Positions 44,060 through 52,775 are shown, counted from the stretch's first letter. The stretch is 64,000 nucleotides of DNA from Caulobacter vibrioides (GCF_002310375.3 NZ_CP023315.3:1736001-1800000); one strand, 5' to 3'. A program made the numbers and translations. Notes: generated from the letters alone by a model not told the origin.

Positions 44060-44418
44060 GCGAGCACGCGGCGGTCACGCTCGGTCCCGCGGCTTTCGCC
44101 GCTCCCTCGGGCGCGCCCCTTAACGGGCGGCTCTCAAGGCAAGCTTAAGAGCCGCCGCCGCGCGCTCAACGCCGCTTCCCGACCGCGCCGGCGCGGTCTC
44201 CTGGCGGGCTTCATGACCTCGATGGGCTTTGGCGTCAGCCAAAGCCGGGGCTTGGGGCGCCGCCCCCGGCGCGCTTCGGATCGGCTTCCGCCCAGCTTCG
44301 GTCGGCTTGGCCGACCTGCAGCCGGGTCCCCGCGAAGCCGCCCCTCCGCTTGCACCCCCGGTCTCGCCGACGGGCAAGGGTTCGAATGTACGAACCCCTG
44401 TCTTGAAGGATGAAGATC
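44060..44418 (+). promoter_or_regulatory. Structured leader, copy 2 (upstream of ardA)
   Basis: This is the second copy of the leader at 27895-28312. Hairpins are GCGGC-TTTC-GCCGC (44089-44102), a 9+3 bp stem with one mismatch (44126-44156), an 18 bp palindrome (44181-44198), GGCTTTGGC-GTCA-GCCAAAGCC (44225-44246), GGGGC/GCCCC (44254-44266), GGTCGGC-TTG-GCCGACC (44300-44316) and GGGTTCG-AATGTA-CGAACCC (44378-44397). Several stems differ in sequence from copy 1 on both arms but keep pairing. Linkers such as CGGCGCGCTTCGGATCG are shared. AAGGA precedes the ardA ATG. Confidence 0.75.
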
Positions 44419-44961
44419 ATGGGACAAGCGACTGATAAGGCCGGCTCTGTCGCCCTGACGCCGCGCATCTACGCGGCGTGCCTGGCCGCCTATAACGCGG
44501 GCGTTCTGCACGGCGCGTGGATCCCGGTCGAGGATGAAGCGCAGGTCTGGAGCGCCATCGCGCGGATGCTTCAGGCTTCGCCCCAGCCGGCGGCCGAGGA
44601 ATTTGCGATCCACGACCATGAGGACTTTTGCGGCCTTGAGATCGCCGAATACGCCAGCGTCGCGCGCGTGGTCGAGATCGCAGGCTTTCTGCGGGCCCAT
44701 GGGCGGCTGGGCGCTTTGGTCCTGGCCGAGGTCGGCGGCGATCTGGCGGCGGCGAACACGGCGCTTGAGGGGCAGTATCGCGGCTGCTTCTCCAGCCTGG
44801 CCGATTGCGTCCAGGCCCTGACCGAGGAGACGGTCGACATCCCGAAGGCTCTGCGAGGGTACATCGATTACGACGCCATGGCGCGCGACGCACGCTTGAA
44901 CGGCGAGGTCTTCACCGTCGAGACCGCCCATGACGAAGTCCATGTCTTCTGGGTTTGCTAG
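44419..44961 (+). CDS. ardA: ArdA antirestriction protein
   Basis: The product is 180 aa. Typical ArdA features are TPRIYAACLAAYNAGVLHGAW, AEEFAIHDHEDFCGLEIAEY, YRGCFSSLADCVQAL and ALRGYIDYDAMARDARL. ArdA is an acidic DNA mimic that inhibits type I restriction enzymes and protects incoming conjugative DNA. The ATG at 44419 has AAGGA at a good distance; an ATG at 44410 lies too close to it. The leader upstream is shared with the parB::traG gene. Confidence 0.93.
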   Translation: MGQATDKAGSVALTPRIYAACLAAYNAGVLHGAWIPVEDEAQVWSAIARMLQASPQPAAEEFAIHDHEDFCGLEIAEYASVARVVEIAGFLRAHGRLGALVLAEVGGDLAAANTALEGQYRGCFSSLADCVQALTEETVDIPKALRGYIDYDAMARDARLNGEVFTVETAHDEVHVFWVC

Positions 44962-44969
44962 CTCTGGCG

Positions 44970-45083
44970 CTAAGCCATCAGCAGCCCGAAAACCGTGACG
45001 CTCCCCAGCAAGGCCAGGAGGCCAAGGCCCAGCCAGCCTTTGGCGGTCAGGACACGGGCGGTCGGGCGAAGGCGAGGGGGCAT
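44970..45083 (-). CDS. Small single-pass membrane protein
   Basis: A 37-residue frame begins MPPRLRPTARVLTAKGW, with a basic N-terminus, and ends in one membrane segment (LGLGLLALLGSVTVFGLLMA). Third codon positions are strongly GC-rich, as in real genes here. I see no convincing ribosome site. It could instead be the start of a truncated larger membrane protein. Confidence 0.4.
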   Translation of the reverse strand: MPPRLRPTARVLTAKGWLGLGLLALLGSVTVFGLLMA

Positions 45084-45160
45084 GGGGTGAAGCTAGGGTC
45101 TGGCGCACAGCAGCGCTAGGCCCAAGCCCGCGCTTTGGGTCGCGATCGGGTAGACCCCCA

Positions 45161-45201
45161 ATGAACCGCCGGTCGGCGCGGGGCGTTTGATGGCGGTTCA
45201 T
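45161..45201. repeat. Inverted repeat, possible operator
   Basis: ATGAACCGCC (45161-45170) and its exact complement GGCGGTTCAT (45192-45201) are separated by 21 bp. The repeat ends 20 bp before a possible start codon at 45221, which has AAAGGGG upstream. It could be an operator or a recombination-directionality site near the integrase. Confidence 0.5.
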
Positions 45202-45220
45202 CCGACAAAGGGGCGCAACC

Positions 45221-45631
45221 ATGTGCAAGGGGAACGACCCTCAAACCGCCGCGCCCCTGGGCGGCGTCCACAAGAGGCTTGAGCCAAGACCAGCCCTATC
45301 CATGGAGGCGGGCTGCGCCGAGCAACCCATTGTCGTCGAAGGCCGGCGCGCCGGGGTCTCCAGAGCCGTCGATGATCCCGACCAGGCCAGCCGCGTCGTC
45401 CACACCAAACCCCCGCCGGTCAAGGCGCCGTTGCAAATCAATGCGCCGAAGTCGGCGCTGAATCTGCCCCGAACGACCAAGCATCCGTTCACCGTTGCGC
45501 AGCGCGCGCCCGACCAAGCCTTGGTGTGGACGGCCGCCAAGGACCCCCATCGCAGAGGCCCGGGTCGATCGGTGGCGCAAAGCCAAGGGGCCTGGGTTCA
45601 CGGGCGCACACCAGAACCGCCTAGACCCTGA
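45221..45631 (+). CDS. Hypothetical protein
   Basis: The product is 136 aa, proline- and basic-rich and without a recognised domain. Support comes from a good ribosome site (AAAGGGG, 8 nt before ATG), an upstream inverted repeat and GC-rich third positions. Against it, opposite-strand frames are also open and the composition is low-complexity. It is convergent with the integrase. Confidence 0.4.
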   Translation: MCKGNDPQTAAPLGGVHKRLEPRPALSMEAGCAEQPIVVEGRRAGVSRAVDDPDQASRVVHTKPPPVKAPLQINAPKSALNLPRTTKHPFTVAQRAPDQALVWTAAKDPHRRGPGRSVAQSQGAWVHGRTPEPPRP

Positions 45632-45655
45632 TCGCGGCGCGGTGATCGCCGATGC

Positions 45656-46738
45656 TCACGTCGTGGCCGCCTCGCGCAGCGCACGCCGACGTGCGCCGAT
45701 AGCGTGCAAATCTTCAGGCCGGATATGGGTGTAGCGTTGCAGCATCTTCCAGTCCTTGTGGCCGGTGACCAAAGACACCTCGGGGATCTTGAATTCGGCT
45801 TCGAACAGGCGACTGGTGGCCTCGTGCCGAAGGTCGTGGAACCGCAGGTCTGCGATCCTTAGGTGACGGCAGCCCCGTCGAAACGCAGCGCCGACCGAGC
45901 GGCTGTTATAGGGAAAGATGCGCCCGGTCCGATGGCCCAGATGCAGGGCCTGTTCCTCGATCAAATCCCACGCGTCGTAGCCACTGATATCGAGCAGGGG
46001 AATGTTCTGGTGATTGCCCTGCTTTTGGCGCGGGTCCTTGCGGTCGCGGATCAGCAGCATCTTGTGGCGCGCATCAAGATCCTCCCAGGTCACCCGCGAG
46101 ATCTCTTCCTGGCGCATGGCCGTGGCGATGGCGAACTTGACGATCCGTCCCATCGGGATGGTCAGGCCGTTCAGCCCCCGAAAGTAGTCGATCAGACGCT
46201 CGATCTCGCTCTGCGTCGGCCGGCGATCGCGCTCTTGTCCTTTTCCCACCAGCCCCAGATGGCGTAGCGCCTGGCGCGCCAGAGCCACCGGCTCGGGCGA
46301 ATAAGGCAGTCCGTGGACCGACGCGCCGTGCGCCAGCAGGGTGCGGATATAGCCAAGGTCGATCCCCAGCGTCATCGGCCCTGCGCCGGCCCTGGCGCGG
46401 GCCTTACCGAAGGTGATGAGGGCCTCGCGGTCAAGATCGGCGATCCGCACTGCGCCAAGCTGCTTTTTCAGGGCGTCGAGACTAAAGGCCTTTGTCCGCC
46501 TGATGGGCTTGCCCACGCTCTGCATGTCGCGGATGTGCAGATCCACGAGGTCGCCGAAAGTCTGGATCGTGTCGCGCGCGCGCGCGGTGGGGGAAATTCC
46601 AAGGTCCAGATCACGCTCGATCTGGCGCGCCCAGGCTTCCGCGTCCTTGCGCAGGCCGAAGGTCTCGCTCACATAGCCGCCCTTGCGGCGAACCTGAGCG
46701 CGCCAGCGGCCGGACTTTTGTTTTAGAATGGTGGCCAT
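45656..46738 (-). CDS. Tyrosine-type site-specific integrase
   Basis: The product is 360 aa. The N-terminal arm-binding domain (KSGRWRAQVRRKGGYVSETFGLRKDAEAW) is followed by a core-binding domain and a catalytic domain with Arg in ATAMRQEEISRVTWEDL, HDLRHEATSR and the nucleophile in GHKDWKMLQRYTHI. It starts 80 bp from dusA, reading away from it. Integrases at this position commonly use the 5' end of dusA as attachment site. It should have inserted the conjugative element to its left. Confidence 0.92.
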   Translation of the reverse strand: MATILKQKSGRWRAQVRRKGGYVSETFGLRKDAEAWARQIERDLDLGISPTARARDTIQTFGDLVDLHIRDMQSVGKPIRRTKAFSLDALKKQLGAVRIADLDREALITFGKARARAGAGPMTLGIDLGYIRTLLAHGASVHGLPYSPEPVALARQALRHLGLVGKGQERDRRPTQSEIERLIDYFRGLNGLTIPMGRIVKFAIATAMRQEEISRVTWEDLDARHKMLLIRDRKDPRQKQGNHQNIPLLDISGYDAWDLIEEQALHLGHRTGRIFPYNSRSVGAAFRRGCRHLRIADLRFHDLRHEATSRLFEAEFKIPEVSLVTGHKDWKMLQRYTHIRPEDLHAIGARRRALREAATT

Positions 46739-46739
46739 G

Positions 46740-46900
46740 GCGCGTGCAAATCCGGTGCGGAGAGCGAGCGTAGCTTAGAGAAAAACTGCGAATTTCTTCG
46801 TGTTTTTGCGGAGATTGAGTGTCAGATAACGCCTTGTCTTTTAAGGGTAAAATCCTGGAATATCAAGCCCATAGATTTTCTATTGCACCCATGATGGATT
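46740..46900. other. Probable attachment-site region at the 5' end of dusA
   Basis: The 5' end of dusA and the DNA before it are AT-rich (for example GAATTTCTTCGTGTTTTTG and TAGATTTTCTATTGCACCC), unlike the rest of dusA. This is expected where an element integrates in dusA and supplies a new 5' end. I did not find the second copy of the core near the left side of the island, so the exact core is not defined. Confidence 0.5.
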
Positions 46901-47871
46901 GGACCGACCGGCACTGTCGGTCGCTGCACCGCGGGCTCTCGTCGCGCGCGCTGCTCTATACCGAGATGGTCACGAGCGGCGCGGTGGTGCATGGCGATCG
47001 GGAGAAGCTGCTGGGCTATGATCCCGGCCAACACCCGGTCGCGGTGCAGCTTGGCGGATCGGATCCGGCCGACCTCGCGCAGGCCGCTCGGATCGCTGAG
47101 GATTTCGGCTACGACGAGGTGAACCTCAACGTCGGCTGTCCTTCGGATCGCGTTCAAAGCGGCCGTTTCGGCGCCTGCCTGATGCGTGAGCCGGACCTGG
47201 TGGCTGAGTGTATGGCGGCGATCAAAGACGCCGTACGGGTCCCGGCCACGGTGAAATGCCGGATTGGCGTAGATGACCAGGATCCCGAAGAAAGCCTCTT
47301 CACGCTCGTCGACCGCTGCGCCTCGGCGGGGATCGACACCTTCATCGTTCACGCTCGCAAGGCTTGGCTCCAGGGGCTGTCGCCAAAGGAAAACCGCGAC
47401 ATTCCTCCGCTCGACTATGAACTGGTCTATCGGCTGAAGCGCGAGCGTCCGGCCCTGACGATCGCCATCAATGGCGGCGTGGCGAGCGTTGACGCCGCGC
47501 TGGAGCATCTGGCGAACGGCGTAGACGGAGTGATGCTGGGGCGCGCGGCCTATCACGAGGCAGGTTTGTTGGGCGAGGTGGATCGCCGAGTGTTCGGGCT
47601 GGATGTCGATGACGTCGACAGCTTCGAGGCCGTCGAGCGCTATCGGCCGTATCTGGCGCGGGAACTGGCGGCTGGAACGCATCTGGCGGCGATGAGCCGC
47701 CACATGCTGGGATTGTTCCACGGGTTGCCCGGCGCGCGGGCGTGGCGTCGGATACTCACGGTCGAGGGCGTCAAGGCCGGCGCGGGTCTGGACGTGGTGG
47801 ATCGCGCCCTGGAGGCGGTTCGCGTCGCTCTGGCGTCGCGCGAAGAGCGGTCAGCCCCTGCGGCGGAATAG
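46819..47871 (+). CDS. dusA: tRNA-dihydrouridine(20/20a) synthase DusA
   Basis: The product is 350 aa, a flavoenzyme that reduces uridine to dihydrouridine in the tRNA D-loop. Motifs are FSIAPMMDWTDRHCRSLHR, NLNVGCPSDRVQSGRFGACLM (active-site Cys) and INGGVASVDAALEHLANGVDGVMLGR. The first 17 residues (GTG start, MSDNALSFKGKILEYQA) use AT-rich codons and were probably contributed by the integrated element. Confidence 0.94.
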   Translation: MSDNALSFKGKILEYQAHRFSIAPMMDWTDRHCRSLHRGLSSRALLYTEMVTSGAVVHGDREKLLGYDPGQHPVAVQLGGSDPADLAQAARIAEDFGYDEVNLNVGCPSDRVQSGRFGACLMREPDLVAECMAAIKDAVRVPATVKCRIGVDDQDPEESLFTLVDRCASAGIDTFIVHARKAWLQGLSPKENRDIPPLDYELVYRLKRERPALTIAINGGVASVDAALEHLANGVDGVMLGRAAYHEAGLLGEVDRRVFGLDVDDVDSFEAVERYRPYLARELAAGTHLAAMSRHMLGLFHGLPGARAWRRILTVEGVKAGAGLDVVDRALEAVRVALASREERSAPAAE

Positions 47872-47873
47872 GG

Positions 47874-48392
47874 TCAGGGGTGCAGGATCAGCGAGGTCTG
47901 GGTGGCCTCGAACCGCGACAGGCGGCCCAGATAGCTCATGCCCAGCAGCGAGTTCTCGAGACCTTTTTCGATGACGAGGGCGTCGACGTCACGAATACGC
48001 GCCCCGGCGATCGAGACGCTGGCCAACTTGACGGCGGCGGCGCGGGTCCGGCCGTCGGCGGTGATGACGTTGTAGTCGTAGGTGAGGCGGGTGGTGTCGA
48101 TGCCCAGGCGCTGGGCGTCGGCCATGCTGAGTGAGACGGCGGTCGCGCCGGTGTCCACCAGGAACCGCACGGCCTTGCCGTCGACATTGCCCTGGGCCCA
48201 GAAGTGGCCGTCGCTGTCCTTGGTCAATTGGGCCGCGCCGCCTTCGGCTCCGCCCAGGGTGGCCGTCGCGGCGGAGGGCGCGCGCAGGTCCGGATGTCGC
48301 AAGTCGTCCAGGGAGACAACCGCCTTCGCGGCGCCAACCGCCGACAGGGCCCCCACAAGAGCGATCGCCACGAACCTCAACATAGAAGACAC
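47874..48392 (-). CDS. Retropepsin-like aspartic protease, exported
   Basis: The product is 172 aa with an N-terminal signal or membrane segment (LRFVAIALVGALSAVGAAKA). The clan AA active-site motif FLVDTGATAVSLS and a second block ENSLLGMSYLGRL match the TIGR02281-type single-domain proteases. It likely acts in the periplasm as a dimer. GTG at 48392 or ATG at 48383 could be the start. It is convergent with dusA, 2 bp apart. Confidence 0.85.
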   Translation of the reverse strand: MSSMLRFVAIALVGALSAVGAAKAVVSLDDLRHPDLRAPSAATATLGGAEGGAAQLTKDSDGHFWAQGNVDGKAVRFLVDTGATAVSLSMADAQRLGIDTTRLTYDYNVITADGRTRAAAVKLASVSIAGARIRDVDALVIEKGLENSLLGMSYLGRLSRFEATQTSLILHP

Positions 48393-48610
48393 CCTGCCTT
48401 GTAGGCCTTGAGACCGCTTCTGCGATCGTTGCCTGTATGTTTAGCGGCGAGGCGTTTTCAATGAATGAATCGGTCAGATGAATTTTGAGGTTTGGTTACT
48501 GAATCAATAACATAGCGAGTCTTTACTTTGTGCTCATTCCTGAGGAGGGCGAAGCTCGGGAATTTTCTCGCACAAGGTATTCATTTCGCCTGCGCTATGA
48601 TCAGGGATTG

Positions 48611-48841
48611 CTAGCGAGACGCTTGCGATGCGGCCGTCAGAGCGACCATCGGGTCGGGTCGATCGGGGAGGGCGGCCATCACCGCGTCTCGCTCGGCGTC
48701 GCTGAGCCGGGCCCAGCCGGCGATCTCGGGCAGGGTTCGACGACAGCCCAGGCAGTAGCCCGAGGCCCCGTCGACCGCGCAGACCTTCACACAGGGCGTG
48801 ACAATAGGGCGTGGCGGTTGGGCGTTCGTCGTCATGCTCAT
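48611..48841 (-). CDS. DUF1289 domain protein
   Basis: The product is 76 aa with the DUF1289 pattern TPCVKVCAVDGASGYCLGC(R)RTLPEIAGW, four cysteines likely binding a metal or Fe-S cluster, followed by LSDAERDAVMAALPDR. Function unknown. The ATG at 48841 is chosen because AGGA lies 6 nt upstream. It is divergent from the CobT-like gene. Confidence 0.85.
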   Translation of the reverse strand: MSMTTNAQPPRPIVTPCVKVCAVDGASGYCLGCRRTLPEIAGWARLSDAERDAVMAALPDRPDPMVALTAASQASR

Positions 48842-48926
48842 CAGCATTCCTGTTCGCCGGCGCGCGCGCAAGGGTTTGGCGGGGGATGGGGCTTGCTTTG
48901 GACGCGGACCGGTTTAAGTCCGCCCC

Positions 48927-49817
48927 ATGACCGACCAGACCGTCTCTCCCTTCGCCGATATTCGCCAACTCGCGATCTCCCCGCCGCAGCCGGGGCCGGC
49001 GCCGGCGCTCGAACAAGGGGGGCGTCTGGCCGAGATTTCGGCTTGGTTGACGGCCTGGACCGGCAAGACCCCGCCCGCCGTCAATCGTCCGGTGGTCGCG
49101 CTCTATGCCGGCGCCCGTCAGGGCGTAGGGCCTCGGGGCTGGGCGCGCGAGCGTCTGGAGTCCATCGCCGCCGGGGGCGCGACTGTCTCGCGCCTCGCGG
49201 GCGTCCAGGGCGCGGGCCTGGAAGCCTTCGACCTGGCGATTGATCGCCCTTCGCCGGACATGGTGACCAAGGCCTCGATGAGCGAGAAGGAGGCGGCCGC
49301 CACCATGGCGTTCGGGATGGAGGCCCTCGCCAAGCAGCCCGATCTGCTGATCCCCGGCGTCATCGTCGCCGAGCCCGCGCGCACCGCCGCCGCCGTTTGC
49401 CTGGCCCTGTTCGGCGGGGAGGCCTCTGACTGGTCGGATGATCCCGAGCCGGTCGCGGCCGCCGTCGCCCGTGCGCGGGCCGAGGGCATGGGCGACGACC
49501 CGCTTGAAATTCTTCGCCAGCTGGGCGGGCGCGAAACCGCCGCCGTGGCGGGCGCGATCCTGGCCGCGCGCGTCCAGAAGGTGCCGGTCCTGCTCGACGG
49601 TTACGCCGCCTGCGCTGCGGCCGCGATCGTCCGGGCCATTGAACCTACGGCGATCGACCATTGTCTAGCCGCCCATGCGGGGCCCGTGACCGGACACGCC
49701 AAGTTGCTGGAGGCGCTGGGAAAGCGGCCGCTCCTGTCTCTTGATGTCGGCGATGAGGAGGGCGTTGGCGGCGTCTCGGCGCTGGCGCTCGTGAAGCTCG
49801 CTTGCGAGGTCCGCTAG
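48927..49817 (+). CDS. CobT-like nicotinate-nucleotide-dimethylbenzimidazole phosphoribosyltransferase
   Basis: The product is 296 aa, shorter than usual CobT (about 330-350). Family features are VALYAGARQGV near residue 50, EGMGDDPLEILRQLGGRETAAVAGAIL and VLLDGYAACAAAA. In place of the usual RLGEGTGA catalytic-Glu block it has LDVGDEEGVGG, so the active site may differ. The family activates lower-ligand bases for cobalamin assembly. Confidence 0.8.
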   Translation: MTDQTVSPFADIRQLAISPPQPGPAPALEQGGRLAEISAWLTAWTGKTPPAVNRPVVALYAGARQGVGPRGWARERLESIAAGGATVSRLAGVQGAGLEAFDLAIDRPSPDMVTKASMSEKEAAATMAFGMEALAKQPDLLIPGVIVAEPARTAAAVCLALFGGEASDWSDDPEPVAAAVARARAEGMGDDPLEILRQLGGRETAAVAGAILAARVQKVPVLLDGYAACAAAAIVRAIEPTAIDHCLAAHAGPVTGHAKLLEALGKRPLLSLDVGDEEGVGGVSALALVKLACEVR

Positions 49818-49967
49818 GACCGTTTGGGGGTGTCTAAGTGAACGCGGATAATATTCATTTCCGTTGACGCTAACGTCATCTTTCCAAACGGGCGTTCGAG
49901 CCATATCATGACTCCCGAAACGCAATAACGGCCCCCATTCGAGGGGTCGATTGAACGGGAGCTCGCC

Positions 49968-51182
49968 ATGAATCTCGACTTCTCGCCCGAGGACCTCGCT
50001 TTCCGCGACGAGGTTCGCGCCTTTATCGCCGAGAACTATCCGGCCGGGCTGCGCGACAAGCAGGAAGAAGGTGAGGAGATGGCCAAGGAGGATTTCCTCT
50101 CCTGGCACCGCGTTCTCGCCAAGAAGGGCTGGGTGGCCCCCGCCTGGCCGGAGAAGTTCGGCGGTCCGGGCTGGACCTCGGTCCAACGTTACATCTGGTC
50201 TGAAGAAACCGCCCGCGCCGATTGCGTGCCGATCCTGCCGTTCGGCATCAACATGGTCGGCCCGGTGATCTACACCTTCGGCACGCCCGAGCAGAAGGAA
50301 CGCTTCCTGCCGGCGACCCTGTCGGGCGACATCTGGTGGTCGCAGGGCTACAGCGAGCCGGGCGCGGGATCTGACCTCGCCAGCTTGAAGACCAAGGCCG
50401 AGCGCTTCACCGGCGATGACGGCAAGGAATACTATCTGGTCAACGGCCAGAAGACCTGGACCACCATGGCCCAGCACGGTGACTGGATCTTCTGCCTGGT
50501 CCGTACCGACCCGAACGCCAAGATCCAGGAAGGCATCTCGTTCCTGCTGATCGACATGAAGTCGCCCGGCGTGACCGTGCGTCCGATCATCACCCTGGGT
50601 GGCGAGCACGAGGTCAACGAGGTTTGGCTCGAGAACGTCAAGGTGCCGGTCGAGAACCGCATCTACGAAGAGAACAAGGGCTGGACCTGCGCCAAGTTCC
50701 TGCTGGCTCACGAACGGTCGGGTATCGCCGGTGTGGCGCGTTCCAAGCGCGGCATCGAGCGGATCCGCCAGATCGCCTCGACCGAACTGAGCGACGACGG
50801 CGACTCGCTGATCAAGGATCCGATGTTCAAGCGTAAGGTCGCCGAGCTCGAGATCGACCTGACCGCGCTGGAGTACACCGAACTGCGCACCCTGGCCGGC
50901 GAAGCCTCGGGTAAGGGTCCGGGTCCGGAGTCCAGCGTGCTGAAGATCAAGGGCACCGAGATCCAGCAACGGATTACCGAACTGGTGCTGGAGGCCGCCG
51001 GTCATTACGGCGCGCCGTACTTCCGCGGCTTCCCGACCGATGGCGACAACGCCCATCCGATCGGCCCTGACTTCGCGCACCGCGCCGCGCCGACCTATTT
51101 CAACGTCCGCAAGACGTCGATCTACGGCGGTTCGAACGAGATCCAGCGCAACATCATCGCCAAGATGGTTCTGGGACTCTAG
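49968..51182 (+). CDS. Acyl-CoA dehydrogenase
   Basis: The product is 404 aa, a full-length FAD acyl-CoA dehydrogenase (MNLDFSPEDLAFRDEVRAFIAENYP; SEPGAGSDLASLKT; C-terminal YGGSNEIQRNIIAKMVLGL). It oxidises a CoA thioester at the alpha-beta position; the substrate is not clear. It is followed 126 bp later by a second, divergent family member, and such pairs often form heteromers for unusual acyl chains such as steroid side chains. Confidence 0.9.
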   Translation: MNLDFSPEDLAFRDEVRAFIAENYPAGLRDKQEEGEEMAKEDFLSWHRVLAKKGWVAPAWPEKFGGPGWTSVQRYIWSEETARADCVPILPFGINMVGPVIYTFGTPEQKERFLPATLSGDIWWSQGYSEPGAGSDLASLKTKAERFTGDDGKEYYLVNGQKTWTTMAQHGDWIFCLVRTDPNAKIQEGISFLLIDMKSPGVTVRPIITLGGEHEVNEVWLENVKVPVENRIYEENKGWTCAKFLLAHERSGIAGVARSKRGIERIRQIASTELSDDGDSLIKDPMFKRKVAELEIDLTALEYTELRTLAGEASGKGPGPESSVLKIKGTEIQQRITELVLEAAGHYGAPYFRGFPTDGDNAHPIGPDFAHRAAPTYFNVRKTSIYGGSNEIQRNIIAKMVLGL

Positions 51183-51189
51183 CGCGGGC

Positions 51190-51284
51190 TGTCATCCCGG
51201 GCGCGCCGGAGGCGTGACCCGGGACCGCCCAATTCACTGACTTTGCCGATCCCGGCGCTCCGCTTTGCTGCGGCCGGGATGACA
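51190..51284. repeat. Extragenic inverted repeat
   Basis: TGTCATCCCGG (51190-51200) and its complement CCGGGATGACA (51274-51284) enclose about 73 bp between the two acyl-CoA dehydrogenase genes. This looks like a dispersed extragenic palindromic element. It overlaps an alternative upstream start of the second gene. Confidence 0.55.
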
Positions 51285-51308
51285 ATCAAAAAGAACGGAA
51301 ACCCAGGG

Positions 51309-52448
51309 ATGGATTTCAACTTCACCGAAGAGCAGTCGATGGTCCGCGACTCTGTCGCGAGCTTCCTGCAGGACAAGTACGACTTCGACACCCGCCGCAA
51401 GATCGTCAGCTCGGACGCGGGTTGGCGCGCCGACTATTGGAAGGCCTTCGCCGAGGAGCTGGGTATCCTGGGCGCCTCGTTCAGCGAGGAGCTGGGCGGC
51501 CTGGGCGGCGGCGCCATCGACAACATGATCATCATGGAAGAGTTCGGTAAGGCGCTCGTCATCGAGCCCTATCTGGGCACCGTCGTGATCGGCGGCGGCT
51601 TCATGAAGCACTCGGGCTACGCCGGCGCGGCGTCGGTCATCGAGGGTATCGTCGGCGGTTCGGCCACCATCGCCTTCGCCTATGCCGAACCCCAGGCCCG
51701 CTACACCTGGCAAGACCTGAAGACGACGGCCAAGAAGGACGGTTCGGGCTGGGTGCTGAACGGTCACAAGGCTGTGGTCATCGGCGCGCCCTTCGCCACC
51801 CATCTTATCGTCACGGCCCGCACGGGCGGCGCCCAGCGCGACGCCGGCGGCGTGGGCGTGTTTATCATCGACAAGAGCCTGCCGGGCGTCGTGACCCGCG
51901 ACTACCCGACGGTCGACGGCAACCGCGCCTCGGAAGTCTATTTCGAGAACGTCTCGATTCCGGCTGACGCCCTGATCTCGGAAAGCGGTCTGGCCCTGGT
52001 CGAGCAGGTGATGGACGAAGCCATCGCCGCCGTCGGCGCCGAGGCTGTTGGCGTGCTGCGCAAGCTGCATGAGGGCACTCTGGACTACGCCAAGCAGCGC
52101 AAGCAGTTCGGCACCTCCATCGCCAATTTCCAGGTGCTTCAGCACCGGATGGTCGACATGTTCATCGAGGTCGAGCAGTCGGTGTCGATGACCTACATGG
52201 CCACGATCAAGGTCGGCGAAAGCGCCGCTGAGCGCGCCAAGGCCGTCTCGGCTATGAAGGTCCGCATCGGTCGCGCCTGCAAGTTCGTGGGTCAGAACGC
52301 CATCCAGATCCACGGTGGCATGGGCATGACCGACGAGCTGGCCATCGGTCACTATTTCAAGCGCGCGACGATGATCGAGGGGCTGTTCGGCTCGGTTGAT
52401 CACCACCTGAAGCGCTACGAATCCCTGTCGTTCGACGCGGCCGCCTAA
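51309..52448 (+). CDS. Acyl-CoA dehydrogenase family protein
   Basis: The product is 379 aa from the ATG at 51309 (MDFNFTEEQSMVRDSVASFLQDKYDF). It belongs to the same superfamily as the gene before but to the more divergent partner type (FAYAEPQARYTWQDLKTTA; C-terminal NAIQIHGGMGMTDELAIGHYFKR). It probably forms a complex with that protein. A strong terminator follows. Confidence 0.88.
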   Translation: MDFNFTEEQSMVRDSVASFLQDKYDFDTRRKIVSSDAGWRADYWKAFAEELGILGASFSEELGGLGGGAIDNMIIMEEFGKALVIEPYLGTVVIGGGFMKHSGYAGAASVIEGIVGGSATIAFAYAEPQARYTWQDLKTTAKKDGSGWVLNGHKAVVIGAPFATHLIVTARTGGAQRDAGGVGVFIIDKSLPGVVTRDYPTVDGNRASEVYFENVSIPADALISESGLALVEQVMDEAIAAVGAEAVGVLRKLHEGTLDYAKQRKQFGTSIANFQVLQHRMVDMFIEVEQSVSMTYMATIKVGESAAERAKAVSAMKVRIGRACKFVGQNAIQIHGGMGMTDELAIGHYFKRATMIEGLFGSVDHHLKRYESLSFDAAA

Positions 52449-52482
52449 GGGCGTCTACGGACCAACGGATTGAAATGATGAA

Positions 52483-52516
52483 GCCGCCTGCGTCATCGCG
52501 ACGCGGGCGGCTTTTT
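52483..52516 (+). terminator. Intrinsic terminator after acyl-CoA dehydrogenase pair
   Basis: GCCGCC (52483-52488) pairs with GGCGGC (52506-52511) and GCGTC with GACGC inside, joined by a T/G wobble, giving a 12 bp stem with a 5 nt loop followed by five T residues. It lies 35 bp after the stop codon. Confidence 0.88.
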
Positions 52517-52775
52517 CATGCGCCAAGATCATCGAGGGCGCATTTTCGCGCGCCGGGACTTCGCCTCCCGCAAAACCAATAGCCGTAAGGTCCATGCGTA
52601 TATGAGACGTGTACGGACTAAAATAGCGGCCCCGCCTCGGTGGCTTTCGAGCGCTCGTCCGCATGCGGATATGGTCCCTATACGGATTAATTTTGCTTGC
52701 GGAGAAGTGTCATGGTCGCATTCTTGGCGACGACGCGCTGACGACTAGGAGGGTGCAAGCCCCTGTAAGCCGCGC

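Noticed and set aside
52455..52664. Minus-strand frame of 69 codons after the acyl-CoA dehydrogenase pair
   Set aside because: It overlaps the terminator at 52483 and has no coding bias or recognisable domain.
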